64,000 nt of DNA from Aricia agestis (taxonomy: Eukaryota; Arthropoda; Insecta; Lepidoptera; Lycaenidae). Shown here in pieces: positions 23,521-48,219 of the stretch. The notes under the pieces were generated by a model, which saw only the letters and a list, made by a program, of their open reading frames with translations, was not told the DNA's origin and searched no databases. A program made the position numbers and the translations under genes. Location: NCBI RefSeq assembly GCF_905147365.1, contig NC_056428.1:36995001-37059000 (forward strand). Reading direction: 5' to 3'. Within the stretch, counting starts at the first letter, position 1. Each line of letters begins with the position of its first letter.

Positions 23521-23738
23521 GCTCACTGAGCGTTTTCGGTCTTTGAGCGTAACATATATAATACATCATATTGGATGTATTATATAATATAGTGTATCAT
23601 TTAAGAAAAATCTTAAATAAGTATATTATGTATAGTATAAAAGTATTAAGTAAATATATTTCCGTTGTCTGGTACCTGTAAGTTGTAACACAAATCCATT
23701 AGATACTTACCACGGGCCCAGACTGACGTTAATAATAT

Positions 23739-24062
23739 TGTTACGGATACACAGAGCCATCTAGCTTCAAACTAGCGAAACTTATCGAGTGAACACAGAC
23801 AACATGAATCCCTTATTCGATACTAGATGGCGTTAGGTGCGCGCGCGACTTCGAAGTGAGAAACAAGTGATCAAAAAGTGATTCTAGTGCAACCTACGAC
23901 TTGGCTACGACCTTTGACAGTGATAGTGCTTAGTGTTTGGTCCTAGTGCTGTTTGGAGATAGTGCATTGTGTGACCTAGTGTATGTGAATAAAGTTGTTC
24001 AAGAGAGTCAGTAGGTCTTTCTCTTCAAATTCTTCGAACCCTAGCAGGCCTAGCACGTAACA
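23739..24062 (+). mobile_element. LTR-like sequence (possible solo LTR)
   Basis: It begins tgttacggatac and ends cacgtaaca, with TG...CA ends and short terminal inverted match (TGTTACG / CGTAACA). An internal aataaag lies at about 23988. No target duplication is evident and no internal domain follows, so it is a candidate only. Confidence 0.45.
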
Positions 24063-24529
24063 CTACGAATAATAAAAACTAAGGAAAAGTAACTCCGTCA
24101 AATGCTCTACAATACTTGTCAAAAAAGTGTACCTTAGGTACACATTTCAATACATTTGCAATATTTAGTGGCCTTGAGCGATATAAAGGCTGACGTTACA
24201 TGACAGTTCGAAAGGTACCAAATTTAAAACGGTAATAGTATAGGGACCGTGCAGAAACTATAGAGGGCGCCGTAATTCGTCAGCAGCGACACGATGCGAG
24301 TAAAAGAAGTAACTTGTGAGTGACTTTGGCTTCGCATTCTCTTTGACCCCGGCTAGTTTAAAGTGTTTTTTTTTTATGTTTTAGACTATAAAATGATTTA
24401 ATACTTACACTCCCAAGTTGCCACATGCGGCCGCGAGAACAACAACAGATTTCCAAGAATCCGCGATCGAAGGATTAAAGTAAAAGACTAGAAGACGCCC
24501 GCAACTCCGTTGTGCCAAAAATCATATTT

Positions 24530-24695
24530 TATCGCGCGAGAACCGTACATCTTCCCGGAATAAAAGTATCCTATGTCTTTTCCCGGTGCTCAAAGTAAAT
24601 CCATACCAAATTTCAGCAAAATTGGTTCAGCGCGGTTTGGGCGTGAAGCGCTGACAGACAGACACACTTTCGCACTTATAATATTGAGTATGGAT
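24530..24695 (+). repeat. Retroelement tail, family E, copy 1
   Basis: It shares gagaaccgtaca, aaattggttcagcg and cagacagacacactttcgca with a second copy at 59935-60100. It ends near gtatgg. Confidence 0.55.
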
Positions 24696-25342
24696 GAGTT
24701 TCTAACCGTAAACAAAGAACGAAAGCGTGAATAAAAATGTATACAGCTTATCTAGTTATCTAAGAAAATATCTGAAAAAGTAATTAGTACCATCCATCAG
24801 CATAGAAAGTAAAAACTAGATAAATATTGCAATAAAATAATGAAGATGCAAAAATACTTATAATAATTACTGAAAATGCTTGTGGATTAATAAAATAAAA
24901 TAAGTTCACTAAAAAAAAAGCTTTTATTTCATCAACCTTCTGCGATTCGCTCGATACCATCTTTACAACTTTTGTCTGTCACTATTATACCTCATCAGTA
25001 CCGTATAGTGTATCTCATCAGTGCAAACACTATATAAGTATTCTTTAAATAACACACAAAGACTGCACTATTAATCTTTTTCCTACTTGAAGAATCATCC
25101 TTTTGAGAACCAACACTTTGACAAGATGGTTCAAGTTCAATACTATCCTCAGTGTTGAATTCCTGGCAGGACTTCTCCAAATTATCCTTACTTTTGATGC
25201 AAAATTCCAATTAAATGAGCGGTGCTTGTGTATGTATGAATCAATTTAGATGGAAGCCAGTTTGGATGTTTACTGAAAGAAGCAACGGTTATAGGTTAGG
25301 TTCATATTGTGTCATTCAAAAATGAATTTACGTTTATAATCT

Positions 25343-25385
25343 ACTAGCGGCCCGCCCCGGCTTCGCACGGGTGGACATTGATTTT
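25343..25385 (+). repeat. RTE-like repeat start
   Basis: The sequence ctagcggcccgccccggctt then cgcacgggtgg is the recurring start of a lepidopteran RTE-type repeat. The rest is degenerate AT-rich sequence. Confidence 0.4.
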
Positions 25386-26358
25386 TAAATAAATTTTTTT
25401 CAATCTTTATTTCTTAGTCAATCTTTATGTTAAGCAGAACATAAAAATGGTTTACACTATTTAGCCTGTAACTACTACTTATATTATAATTATTATACAC
25501 ATTTTTATTGTATTTTTTTATATTTTAAGTGTTATGTTTGATTTATAGTTATAGAAATTAATTATAATAGCAATCAAAAATAATAGTCATTCAAAACTAA
25601 ATAAAATAGTAAAATTTTACATCGTTCGATTCGCCTTTATTTTTCTTGTATGTATGAACATCCGGGAATACAACAATCACTGAAATAATTCTTGAAAATA
25701 CTCAAATTTCTCAAGAAATCTTATAGTTTGCCGTAGCATAACTAGAGCTTGACAATAGAATTTTCGTAAAAGTTTCGGCTACTCGTCACTAGTGGCAGTG
25801 TCGTCGCTCTGCACGGTCCCTATGGGAGTTACGTTTCCTTAGTTTTTATTATTCGTAGACGTAACAATATTAAGTACGGAAGTATGAATATTTAAATATA
25901 TTACATACGTCTTTATTTATGTTGGATTGAGGTTGTATTTACAGTTCTTAATTTAGACAAATATTTTAGTGAACAACCTTACTAAAACCTTACTAATAGA
26001 AATTAGCGTATTAAATTCGTTAAAGCTATGATTTATAAAGACATAAATTGTGTGGATGTCGCAGCCGACTGGTTTAAATAGCCTTTCAATCAAACAGCTA
26101 GCCCTTTGACTGAACAACGCCATTCAATCACACGTCTAGCTTTTACATTCAATATTTTAGTCGCCCAAAACGTTCAACACTACAGCTGATTCAAAAGCCG
26201 CCGTCTAATTGAAGTAGTTCAGCGCGCACCGCTGCGGCGCTAGGTGCGTTTTATTTACAATATGGCGTCAACTAGCAGTTGTTTGTTGTATTGTTTCTGG
26301 TTGTTTTTCGGAAAGAAAGTAGTTTATAAAAGTTACAAGTGTTATTAAAGAGACAAAA

Positions 26359-26440
26359 ATGATGGAGGCACATACGAGTGAATCAAAATTACAACAAATA
26401 CTCGAGGAGAAATTACGGGATTATGAAATACATCACCAAG
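26359..26440 (+). CDS. Possible first coding exon carried inside the long-TIR element
   Basis: ATGATGG in a good context (caaaaATGATGG) starts 27 codons (MMEAHTSESKLQQILEEK, then LRDYEIHHQ) that end at a donor-like AAG/gtattt. The upstream gcgttttatttacaatatgg and ttataaaagttacaag stretches look like a promoter and 5' UTR. The peptide is charged and helix-forming and matches no family I know. It may be the first exon of the element's lost transposase or of a captured gene. Without the splice the frame closes about 24 codons later. Confidence 0.35.
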
Positions 26441-26574
26441 GTATTTATTGCAATTCCATAAATAATAAATCAGCTATAATTATTGTATGTGCTAAATATG
26501 TTCAAAATTAGTTAGAATACAGTTTTTTCAGCCCCCCCCCCCCCGAAAGGCGGGTTCGGGGGGCACAGCCCCCC

Positions 26575-26764
26575 GCCAAAACAAAAACAAACACAATCCA
26601 GAAAGTCCGAAAATTGGTTAGATTAGATTAGAATTTAGACCACAACACAGAGGGAGCCGAGCGAGCGCATCGAGCGTACTGCGGCAGCAGCCGGCGACCG
26701 TCATCAAATAAAAGGGGGGGCGCAGACCCCGCTAAAACAAAAACAAACACAATCCAGAAAGTCC
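26575..26764 (+). repeat. 31-bp direct repeat pair within the long-TIR element
   Basis: aaaacaaaaacaaacacaat plus ccagaaagtcc occurs at about 26578-26608 and 26734-26764. In both cases it is preceded by a G/C-rich run and followed by ttaggtta- or ttagatta-type sequence. Confidence 0.75.
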
Positions 26765-27912
26765 AAAAGTAGGTTAGGTTATCACCCTAGTTAATTTGCC
26801 ATTAAACCAGTTGGCTAAGCGTCGTCTAGCTGTAGTGTTGAACGTTGTAGTCAACAAGTCGACTAAACGAGGTAAAGCCGTGTGATTGAATGGCGTTGTT
26901 CAGTCAATGGGCTAGCTGTTTGATTGAACGGCTATTTAAACCAGTCGGCTGCGACATGAACACTGAGTGCTTCTGAAAATCTTTCAGTAACTAGGTATAA
27001 TGTTTCTTTTAAGTTCAGCTAAAAATATTAGTAAATAATTTTCAGTCTTTTACAGGGTTATTTAGGGTTAATCTTTTGCGAGGGGGAAATGAAACCACAA
27101 TCTATCTATTTTTATATATTCATTCAGACAATGGTACACGGTGACAATAACGAACTTAAACATTACTGAATGTAATTGTTATACATACTACATAGTAATT
27201 TATGGGATGAACTGTCACTAAAAGGTTTTAACTCGGGATCTGTCTACTTGATTTAATATAACGGATACGATTACGAAATACACCAATCACTAAATTGTAC
27301 TTGATAGATATAATATGACATAGCCCGAAGCGCGCCCCAGACGATATGAAAACCGATATATAAATGATGTGTAACAATTAAATATTTAACACATAATAAT
27401 GCAACAAAATAATACACTGACAGCATGAACTTTACTCGTCAAAATGAAAGTATGAATCTAAAAAAATAGCTCAGGAACACAAAAATATTACGTGACATAT
27501 CCTAATAACAATAATTGATAACATAATATTTGTTACAACATTTATTATCATGACTTACAATTACAAGCAAATAATACAACTAAATCTGACAATAATTAAT
27601 GCTTTTAATACCTACTTTATTACTCCTGCAATAGTTTATATACAATGAAAAGAATACTGCGTAATTAATGAGTTTTATATTATGTTTGTGATTTAAATTT
27701 TAGATTGTATAATATAAAAATAATTACCGTTAAAGATTGTAAATAAAACGAGCAGATCTATAAAATATAAATAAAACTTAAATTCAAAGTAGCACTTAAA
27801 GATGTCTATACAATAAAATATGACCTTACTATTAAAAACTGATTTCGTAAAGATGTTGGCATAGTACAGGAGTAACATAAATATATATAATGCTATGTAA
27901 AATAATACAAGT

Positions 27913-27972
27913 TAGGTCGTAAGCAATATGCTCTATATTAATAGAGTAATAGAGCATATTGCTTACGACCTA
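27913..27972. repeat. Perfect 24-bp inverted repeat with 12-nt loop
   Basis: The arms are taggtcgtaagcaatatgct plus ctat (27913-27936) and the exact reverse complement (27949-27972), separated by attaatagagta. No other copy was seen in the window. Confidence 0.85.
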
Positions 27973-27999
27973 TTATGGGTATTAACCCACTAGGAAAAT

Positions 28000-29600
28000 T
28001 ACTACTTAAAACTAAACAGTCGTGTAATAAAATACTTGTTGAGAAAAAAAAACTTTTTGGTTATTCCGTAGGTAGAATTAATGAATAACTTTGAGCCCAA
28101 AACGGCGGAAGAGTTTTTTTTTAACTAAAAATAAATAATATATTTAAATAGCAATACCGGTGTATCGTGAAGTACAATAATTGTTCTTTCGTTATAATAA
28201 TAAAATATATTTGTATCACAAACAATAACTAATGAACGTTGTCATGCAGTCAGTACAATTTGTTAAGGATATTAAAAAACGCGTTCACGAAAATAGTACC
28301 AACTAAAACCGCCTCATAAGTCGTAGCTTCGATATTATAACTACAAGTTTACTTAACTATCACGAAAATAACATACACTTATACTTTATAGCAAATTGAA
28401 ATTTATATTTCTCCATTCAGTATAATAAATAAGGATTACGACTACAAAATCCAAATGTGATAAAAGAACATTTTCCGTTCAAAGAAATGGCACATTCCAT
28501 GTATGCATGTCAACTGATTTATAGTTTTCGTTTTAACATAATATTTTATAGAATAATAATTTTGATGCCGAAAGTTCAGCTCACACTTGCCTGTCAGGGT
28601 AATACCACACCGGCCAAATATATAATATTAAGTATATTTTTTACTATATAATAGTCATATGTATTTATTTTTTATATAATAATTTTGAATTTTTAATATT
28701 CTAACCTTTTATAGTTTAGCATCGGCGCGGATAGATGGCAGCACAGCCCTCGAGTGAACACTTTACGCCTAAATACTTGGAAATATTTTACAAGGTGCAC
28801 AAAATTATTCCGGGGAAAATATGCGCTTCTTTTTTCAAAAATATGAGGGATGCCAAAAGGAGAAAAGGGAGTGTTAATTTGTTGTGCCCACAGGGGGCGC
28901 GCTGCCAAAGGCCGCCACCGCGCCGCACCTATTCCAACACTTACTGTGGTCAAAAATTTGGAAGGCACTTTCTACAATTTTTTCAAAAATTTTAATTTAT
29001 TTTTTGAACACATTAGCCTAAACTTACACAATAGAAAATATGCGTAGTAACATTTACCAAAAATCTACGCAATTCACCCGAAACGTATAGGCCGCTTATA
29101 TATTTTTTAATTTAATTTTCACCTACATTAACTTTATTTCCAAAAGGATAGCCAAAAGTTTCAACACTATCTGAATCGAATGTATTCTTTTTTTATAATT
29201 TGGTCTTTATTATACACTAGTTTCCAAACTTCAACCGAATCGAATAATCCAAATTCCAAACAATAGTGAGATATCAAGGCCACTTGAAGACTTATTATAT
29301 ACCCGCTCGGCGCTCGGGGGGGTCCCCGGCGCGGCGGTCGCTTACGCCAACTCCTGTCCGCCAACAACGTCTAAATGGTATACCCTTGCGGCAAGAAGGT
29401 CCGTTTAAGAAATTTTTCCCGCCGAAACGTCTATAAACAAAATAATTGCTCGGTGTTCGTAAATCAAATTTGTACATATACACCTCGAATACACGCCAAG
29501 TGGTCGGGAGAAGTCGTCCCGGGATGCATGTACGTCGGCGCGAGCGATGCTAAGTTACAGCTAATCTAAGTAAATTGAAATGTAAACTAGCTACATCGTA
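28000..29600. other. Region downstream of E93 without a recognised gene
   Basis: AT-rich to 28700. After that come GC-rich islands (gggggcgcgctgccaaagg at about 28894, and around 29305-29345). Several short open frames lack any family feature. It may be distal E93 3' UTR or intergenic. Confidence 0.4.
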
Positions 29601-29611
29601 AGTCACGGGAT

Positions 29612-29940
29612 CACCGGATGCTCGACGAATCCCGCGCGCCGCTCTATGCGTCAGGCGTCTACACTTACGGGCCCAACGAAGCCCGCGCGCCCCGCTCTGC
29701 GCGTTACACGAACGGGCTCGACGAAGGGCGCGCCCCGCTCGTTGTGCGTGCGTTACACGAACGGGTTTGAAGAGTCCAGCGCGCGCCGCTCTGGGCGTTC
29801 GCGAACGGGCTCGACGAAGCCCGAGCGCCGCTCGGTGCGTAACACGAACGAGTCCGACGAAGCGCGCCCCGCTCTGTGCGCCTACACTAAGGGAAACGAC
29901 GAAGCCCGCGCGCGCTCTGTGCGTCTACACTACTGGGCAA
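29612..29940. repeat. GC-rich minisatellite, about 7 units of 42-50 bp
   Basis: Each unit follows the pattern acgggctcgacgaagcccgc, then a cgccccgctctg- and tgcgttacacga-like end, drifting from unit to unit. The open frames across it arise from the repeat periodicity and are not taken as genes. Confidence 0.85.
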
Positions 29941-30862
29941 GCCGATGTCTCTCTTTCTTCGCCGGTACACACTAATTCAAATTGACACCCAATTACACAA
30001 GTATAATATTATGTTCCCTTCGCGGGGTAGATAGACACTGTATCTTATATTATATAATAGAGATGACGATTTTTTTTTTGTATTTTTCGTATGTTTGATA
30101 CTAATATCTCGATACACATTAAGTAGACATCTATTAAATATAACAGAGTATGACTACGACATAAACGGTGTAGTGTTGAGATACGCGAGCCCCGAGCCGG
30201 CCGCGGGGAGACGGTGGACTGCTGACACTCGGCTGAGCCCCGAAACATCTAATTTAGTCTAACATTTGGAACATTCACTACTGGCTAAGATACATCTATA
30301 ATACATTTGGCGATCACTAAGTCTACTCGTACGTGTGTGATGCGCTGCACGCCGCGCCGCCGCGTCGTCGCGTCGCGTCGTGACGAGTGGGGGAAGCGAC
30401 ACTCACTAACGCTATAGAGAAATTGACATCGACCTGACATTTAAAACAAACGAACGTTACATTTATCGTTACATTAAGCCTAGGGTTAATTTATAATCGT
30501 AGATTTTCTTAGACGTATGTATGCAGCTGAAATATATGAGTAGGTATACCAAACAGTCTTTTGAGTCCGGCCAAATGTTTTAAGTTTTGATATCCCTCCG
30601 CTCGCAGATGAATCTAGTTCTCCAGAAGCTTAGCATAATATAAGTAATACATAATAATATTGTAGTGTAATACTAGTGCGGGCGGGCGGCGAGACGCGCG
30701 CCACGCCGCCCGCCCTCTCCTCTAAGCTAACCGAATATACTTAAAGTATGTCACTGGAACACATACACAAACTATAATGTATACAAAGGAAAAAATAATA
30801 TTAAACTAAAAAATATTCTTTCATAGTACATAATATGAAATTCGTAACTAAACAACAAGCAA

Positions 30863-30868
30863 TTTATT
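30863..30868 (-). terminator. Candidate E93 polyadenylation signal
   Basis: AATAAA on the - strand (GTGCAATAAATTGC), about 255 bases after the E93 stop and followed by TTGCTTGTTGTTT. A longer 3' UTR is also possible. Confidence 0.4.
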
Positions 30869-31122
30869 GCACAGCGGGTCCACTTTTAAATAATTAAATA
30901 CGATAAAGTAATGCCGATACGGTTTCTCCGTTAAATAGTGAGGGGGGCGCGGGTGGGGGGGAGTGGGGGGCGCCCCCGCGCTCGCGCCCGCATCCGCGAC
31001 TGCGCCCGCGCCGCCTAGAAGTAGCCGACGGAGTTGCGGTTGGGCACGAAGTACGGGTAAGCGGGCAGCGGCGGAGCCACGCCGACAGGTGCGTGGGACC
31101 CCGCCGCTCCCGCGGCCTCGCT

Positions 31123-44886
<13,764 letters not shown>

Positions 44887-45055
44887 CTGCAACAATATAA
44901 GATCTTTGTAGTTTTATATTTTTTAAACACATTTTGATAATATAAGAATTTTTTTAAAACTTAGATTGCTTAAACTTAGATTTTTGATGAATCTCTAACA
45001 AGGTCTCTAACACAACACAATTAGCCGCAAAGTTAACAGTTACAATATAAAAGAA

Positions 45056-45530
45056 CTATCTGTTGCCCGCGACTTCGTCCGCGTAAACTTTAGTTATGTT
45101 TCTATATGAATTTCAAGGAGTCCCGTCGATTTCTCATGGATCGCATCATCAGATCACCACTTTTCTGATCATGTTACCGAAATCGGGCTTCACCTTATCT
45201 AACAACAAAAAATTTTTGAAAATCGGTCCACAAATGGCATAGTTGTCCGAGAACAAATACAAAAAATTGTAAAATATATCATCCTCCTTTTCGGAAGTCG
45301 GTTAAAAAGTAGCCTAAGTTATTCCTTACTACATCAGCTATCTGCCAAAAAAAGTCTCGTCAAAATAGCTCCAGCCATTTCGGAGATTAGCCGGAACAAA
45401 CAGACAGACAGACAGACATACAGACAAAAATTGCAAAAAATGTTGTTTATAGCGTATATATGCATGTAGTAAAAAATGGTTCTTTCAATATTACAAACCG
45501 ACACTCCAATTTTATTTATATGTATAGATT
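45056..45530 (+). repeat. RTE-like retroposon tail, family D, copy 2
   Basis: Same family and strand as 44229-44560 (tatctgttgcccgcgacttc at the start, tatatgtatagatt at the end), with extra internal sequence. Confidence 0.7.
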
Positions 45531-45639
45531 ATAATAAAAAAAATTGACACGCTAAGACTAATGGGAGCGAAGAAGTAGAGGAAAATGTGGAAAAACGGGT
45601 GGAATAATTAATTGTCTGTGAAATATCTATTTCTAATAT

Positions 45640-45880
45640 ACACGGGCGAAGCCGCGCGGAATGTCTAGTATATTATAAATCTATTGTATCTGCGACCGAA
45701 AATCCCAAATATCTTACGGAACCCTATTTTTTGCCAAAATAAAATTTAGCCTATGTTCAGCAGAATTAATGTAGGATTCCAATGGTAAAAGAATCTTTCA
45801 AATCGGTCCAGTAGTTTCGGAGCCTATTCAAGACAAACAAACAATCAAATCTTTCCTCTTTATAATAGTAGTGTAGATAC
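45640..45880. repeat. RTE-like repeat fragment
   Basis: cacgggcgaagccgcgcgga, then tcggtccagtagtttcggag and ataatagtagtgtaga. A related but distinct degenerate retroposon tail. Confidence 0.45.
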
Positions 45881-47239
45881 ATAGTAAAAGCACCATTTAT
45901 TGATATTTGCATTAAGATACGAAGAAAAAGGCAAAAGAACCGCAGCTTGATAAAACTAATCACACATCCTCTCTGAGGTAAGAGTGCGGTTGAATCGAGA
46001 TAATGGCTCTAATAAGGCACAGGAATAATATTAAATCCTTTCAGTAATTAGGCATATTATTATTGCTTTCTTATTTCTAAAAGTTTCGTGTTTATCGGCA
46101 TAATAAATACTTAATTCAGGTTTCGGAATGATCGATTTGAAATTAAAGAACATAAACCGTATTAAACGTCCCGAAATTATTTTCTTAATTTTTACCGTAG
46201 TCGAAAGTTTAGTGGAATGTAGGAAATATAATTTTGTCAATTTTTCAGTTACGCGCTTCTTGGGACGCTTTCTAACTATTGCCATAAAAAACTATTTTAA
46301 CCTCAAAATATTCAGGGGTAGATGAGAAACTTTTCAAATATAGAACGGTCGTTCCGCTGTCCGCTAGTCGTTTGCACGGACTAGGCAGTACGCCTCCGCA
46401 TTATCCATTTCCACGTAACTGTCTTTTTGTTCCCCGTTTGATTGTTTAAGCGTGCGTCGATGTGGTATCCAATGGTTTTTTTTCTATGGCGCTTTCACTT
46501 GAAATGGCTTCAGTCAATTGTGGAATATGTTGCTCTTATTGTTTCAGAAGAACAATAACTGCCTTCATTTTATATGTTTACAGTGTCTAACGGCCGATAG
46601 GCACTTTTCTATTGCTATTGTGCCTCTGTCACAATTATTGCGTCATTAGTTTTTTTAACTTCTAATTAAAAACGCCATTGTTTCGTCCTCATTATTATTT
46701 TTACTCATTAGAAATCTTTCGTGCAATTAAAAAGTATACGCGCGAGTGAAAAATCAAATAACTTAATGCGTGAAGGTATTAGGATTTAGGTGGGGTTGAA
46801 ATGTAGCCTGGCCACGGAGGATTTCCCAGTGATTTTATTGCTTCAGGTCTACAGATGAAAGCGATTCAAAACTTTCGTTTTATCAATACACTTGATTCGA
46901 TTGATCTTTTTATTTATAGATCTAAGTAACTACGCGTTCAAACAGTAACAACCTTAGTCGTTTTATTACGGGCTATTGTTGAATTAAATACAAATATTTT
47001 TGGAAAATAAAGCCACGTTTATTTACGAATAAAAATCCTACTTCCAAAGTAAATATACCCGTGCTTTTTTAATAAAAGTATCTATATTCTATAAAATATG
47101 ACGTATGCCTGCAGTGTGTCTGTAGTCTGTACTGTCGTATTACTTTACTGATTTTTTATTCAGCCATCAATGTCACTGTGGGATTAGTTTTTGTTGTTAG
47201 AGTTTCTTACGCCGGTTCTTCTCGCCGGGTTAGTTCCCG

Positions 47240-47330
47240 AACCGGTGGTAGGCATCATGTAGGACTTTCTGAAAACATTTATTTTAAATTTATTCAGAAA
47301 TAAAACAATTTTGATTTTGATTTTGATTAG
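47240..47330 (+). repeat. LINE 3' tail, family F
   Basis: accggtggtaggcatcatgt, then aggactttctgaaaa, ending in aataaaacaattttgatttt repeats. Confidence 0.55.
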
Positions 47331-47377
47331 CAAATTTCTGCGCGAATGAATTGTCGGAAACATCTAGGTACTCTGTT

Positions 47378-47785
47378 TTTATGGTTCCGTACCCAAAGGG
47401 TAAAAACGGGACCCTATTACTAGACTTCGTTCTCTGTCCGTCTGTCTGTCTCCAGGCTGTAACCCAAGAACGGTAATAGCTAGAGAGTTGCAATTTTCAC
47501 AGATTATGTATATGTCTTGCCTCTATAAAAATACTAAAAACAAAATAAAAATAATATTTAAGGAGGCTCCCATACAACAAACGTGTTTTTTTTTGCCTTT
47601 TTTGCTTTATTAACTATATCAATAATGGCAACAGGTAGGTACTTCAAATTTTCACAAAGTCCTTACTTATATGTGCACTTTAATACTTATTTAGTAATAA
47701 CATTTAAAAAAAACATAATTTTTTGCCTAATTTTGATCTATAATGGTACGGAACCCTTTGTTAGACTCGCACTTGGCCGATTATA
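47378..47785 (-). repeat. Repeat family C, copy 2
   Basis: Reverse orientation: it opens ggttccgtacccaaagggta and closes actcgcacttggccgattat. The gtccgtctgtctgtctccag segment matches the other copies. Confidence 0.75.
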
Positions 47786-47844
47786 AGTTTCATACAATAA
47801 ACGAAAATAACTTTAATCTATACTCTATACATACATACATACAT

Positions 47845-48212
47845 ATAAATAAAATTGGAGTGTGTGTTTGTAATATTGAAAGAAACGTTTTTTACTAAAT
47901 GCATATGAATGTATATAGGGTATAGACACCAAAACAACATTTTTTACAATTTTTGTCTGTATGTCTGTCTGTCTGTTTGTTCCGGCTAATCTCTGAAATG
48001 GCTTGAGCGATTTTGACGGGACTTTTTTTGGCACATAGCTGATGTAGTAAGGAATAACTTAGGCTACTTTTTAACCGAATTCCGAAAAGGAGGAGGATAT
48101 GTTATTTCACTTTTTTTATAAATAAACCTTAAAAAGGGGGATTTTTTTTTCTTTTTGCTATCTTTGTTATCACATTTTGCTGACGCGGACGAAGTCGCGG
48201 GCAGCAGCTAGT
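47845..48212 (-). repeat. RTE-like retroposon tail, family D, copy 3
   Basis: Reverse orientation: acatataaataaaattggag at the left and gctgacgcggacgaagtcgc then gggcagcagctagt at the right. Confidence 0.7.
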
Positions 48213-48219
48213 AAAATAT

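Larger units (their letters stand above)
24062..25876. repeat. Inverted pair of a roughly 35-bp sequence around 1.7 kb
   Basis: ctacgaataataaaaactaa starts the left copy at 24062. Its reverse complement ends at about 25858 (ttagtttttattattcgtag), continuing to gacgtaacaata. A second inner inverted match is agggaccgtgcag (24242) against ctgcacggtccct (25816). The interior has LINE-like tails (24530-24695) and an RTE-like start at 25343. Confidence 0.55.
26056..26956. mobile_element. DNA element with long (about 145 bp) terminal inverted repeats
   Basis: The left end opens atgtcgcagccgactggttt and the right end is its reverse complement (aaaccagtcggctgcgacat). The first 80 bp of the arms are almost identical and inner parts match again at aacgttcaacactacagct. 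The arms contain repeated ttcaatca and ttgactgaac motifs. The interior holds an exon-like ORF, a 13-base C-run and a 31-bp direct repeat. No target duplication could be fixed. Confidence 0.75.

Noticed and set aside
29646..29985. Open frames across the minisatellite
   Set aside because: Produced by repeat periodicity and GC content. The units drift in length and break the frame. No known domain.
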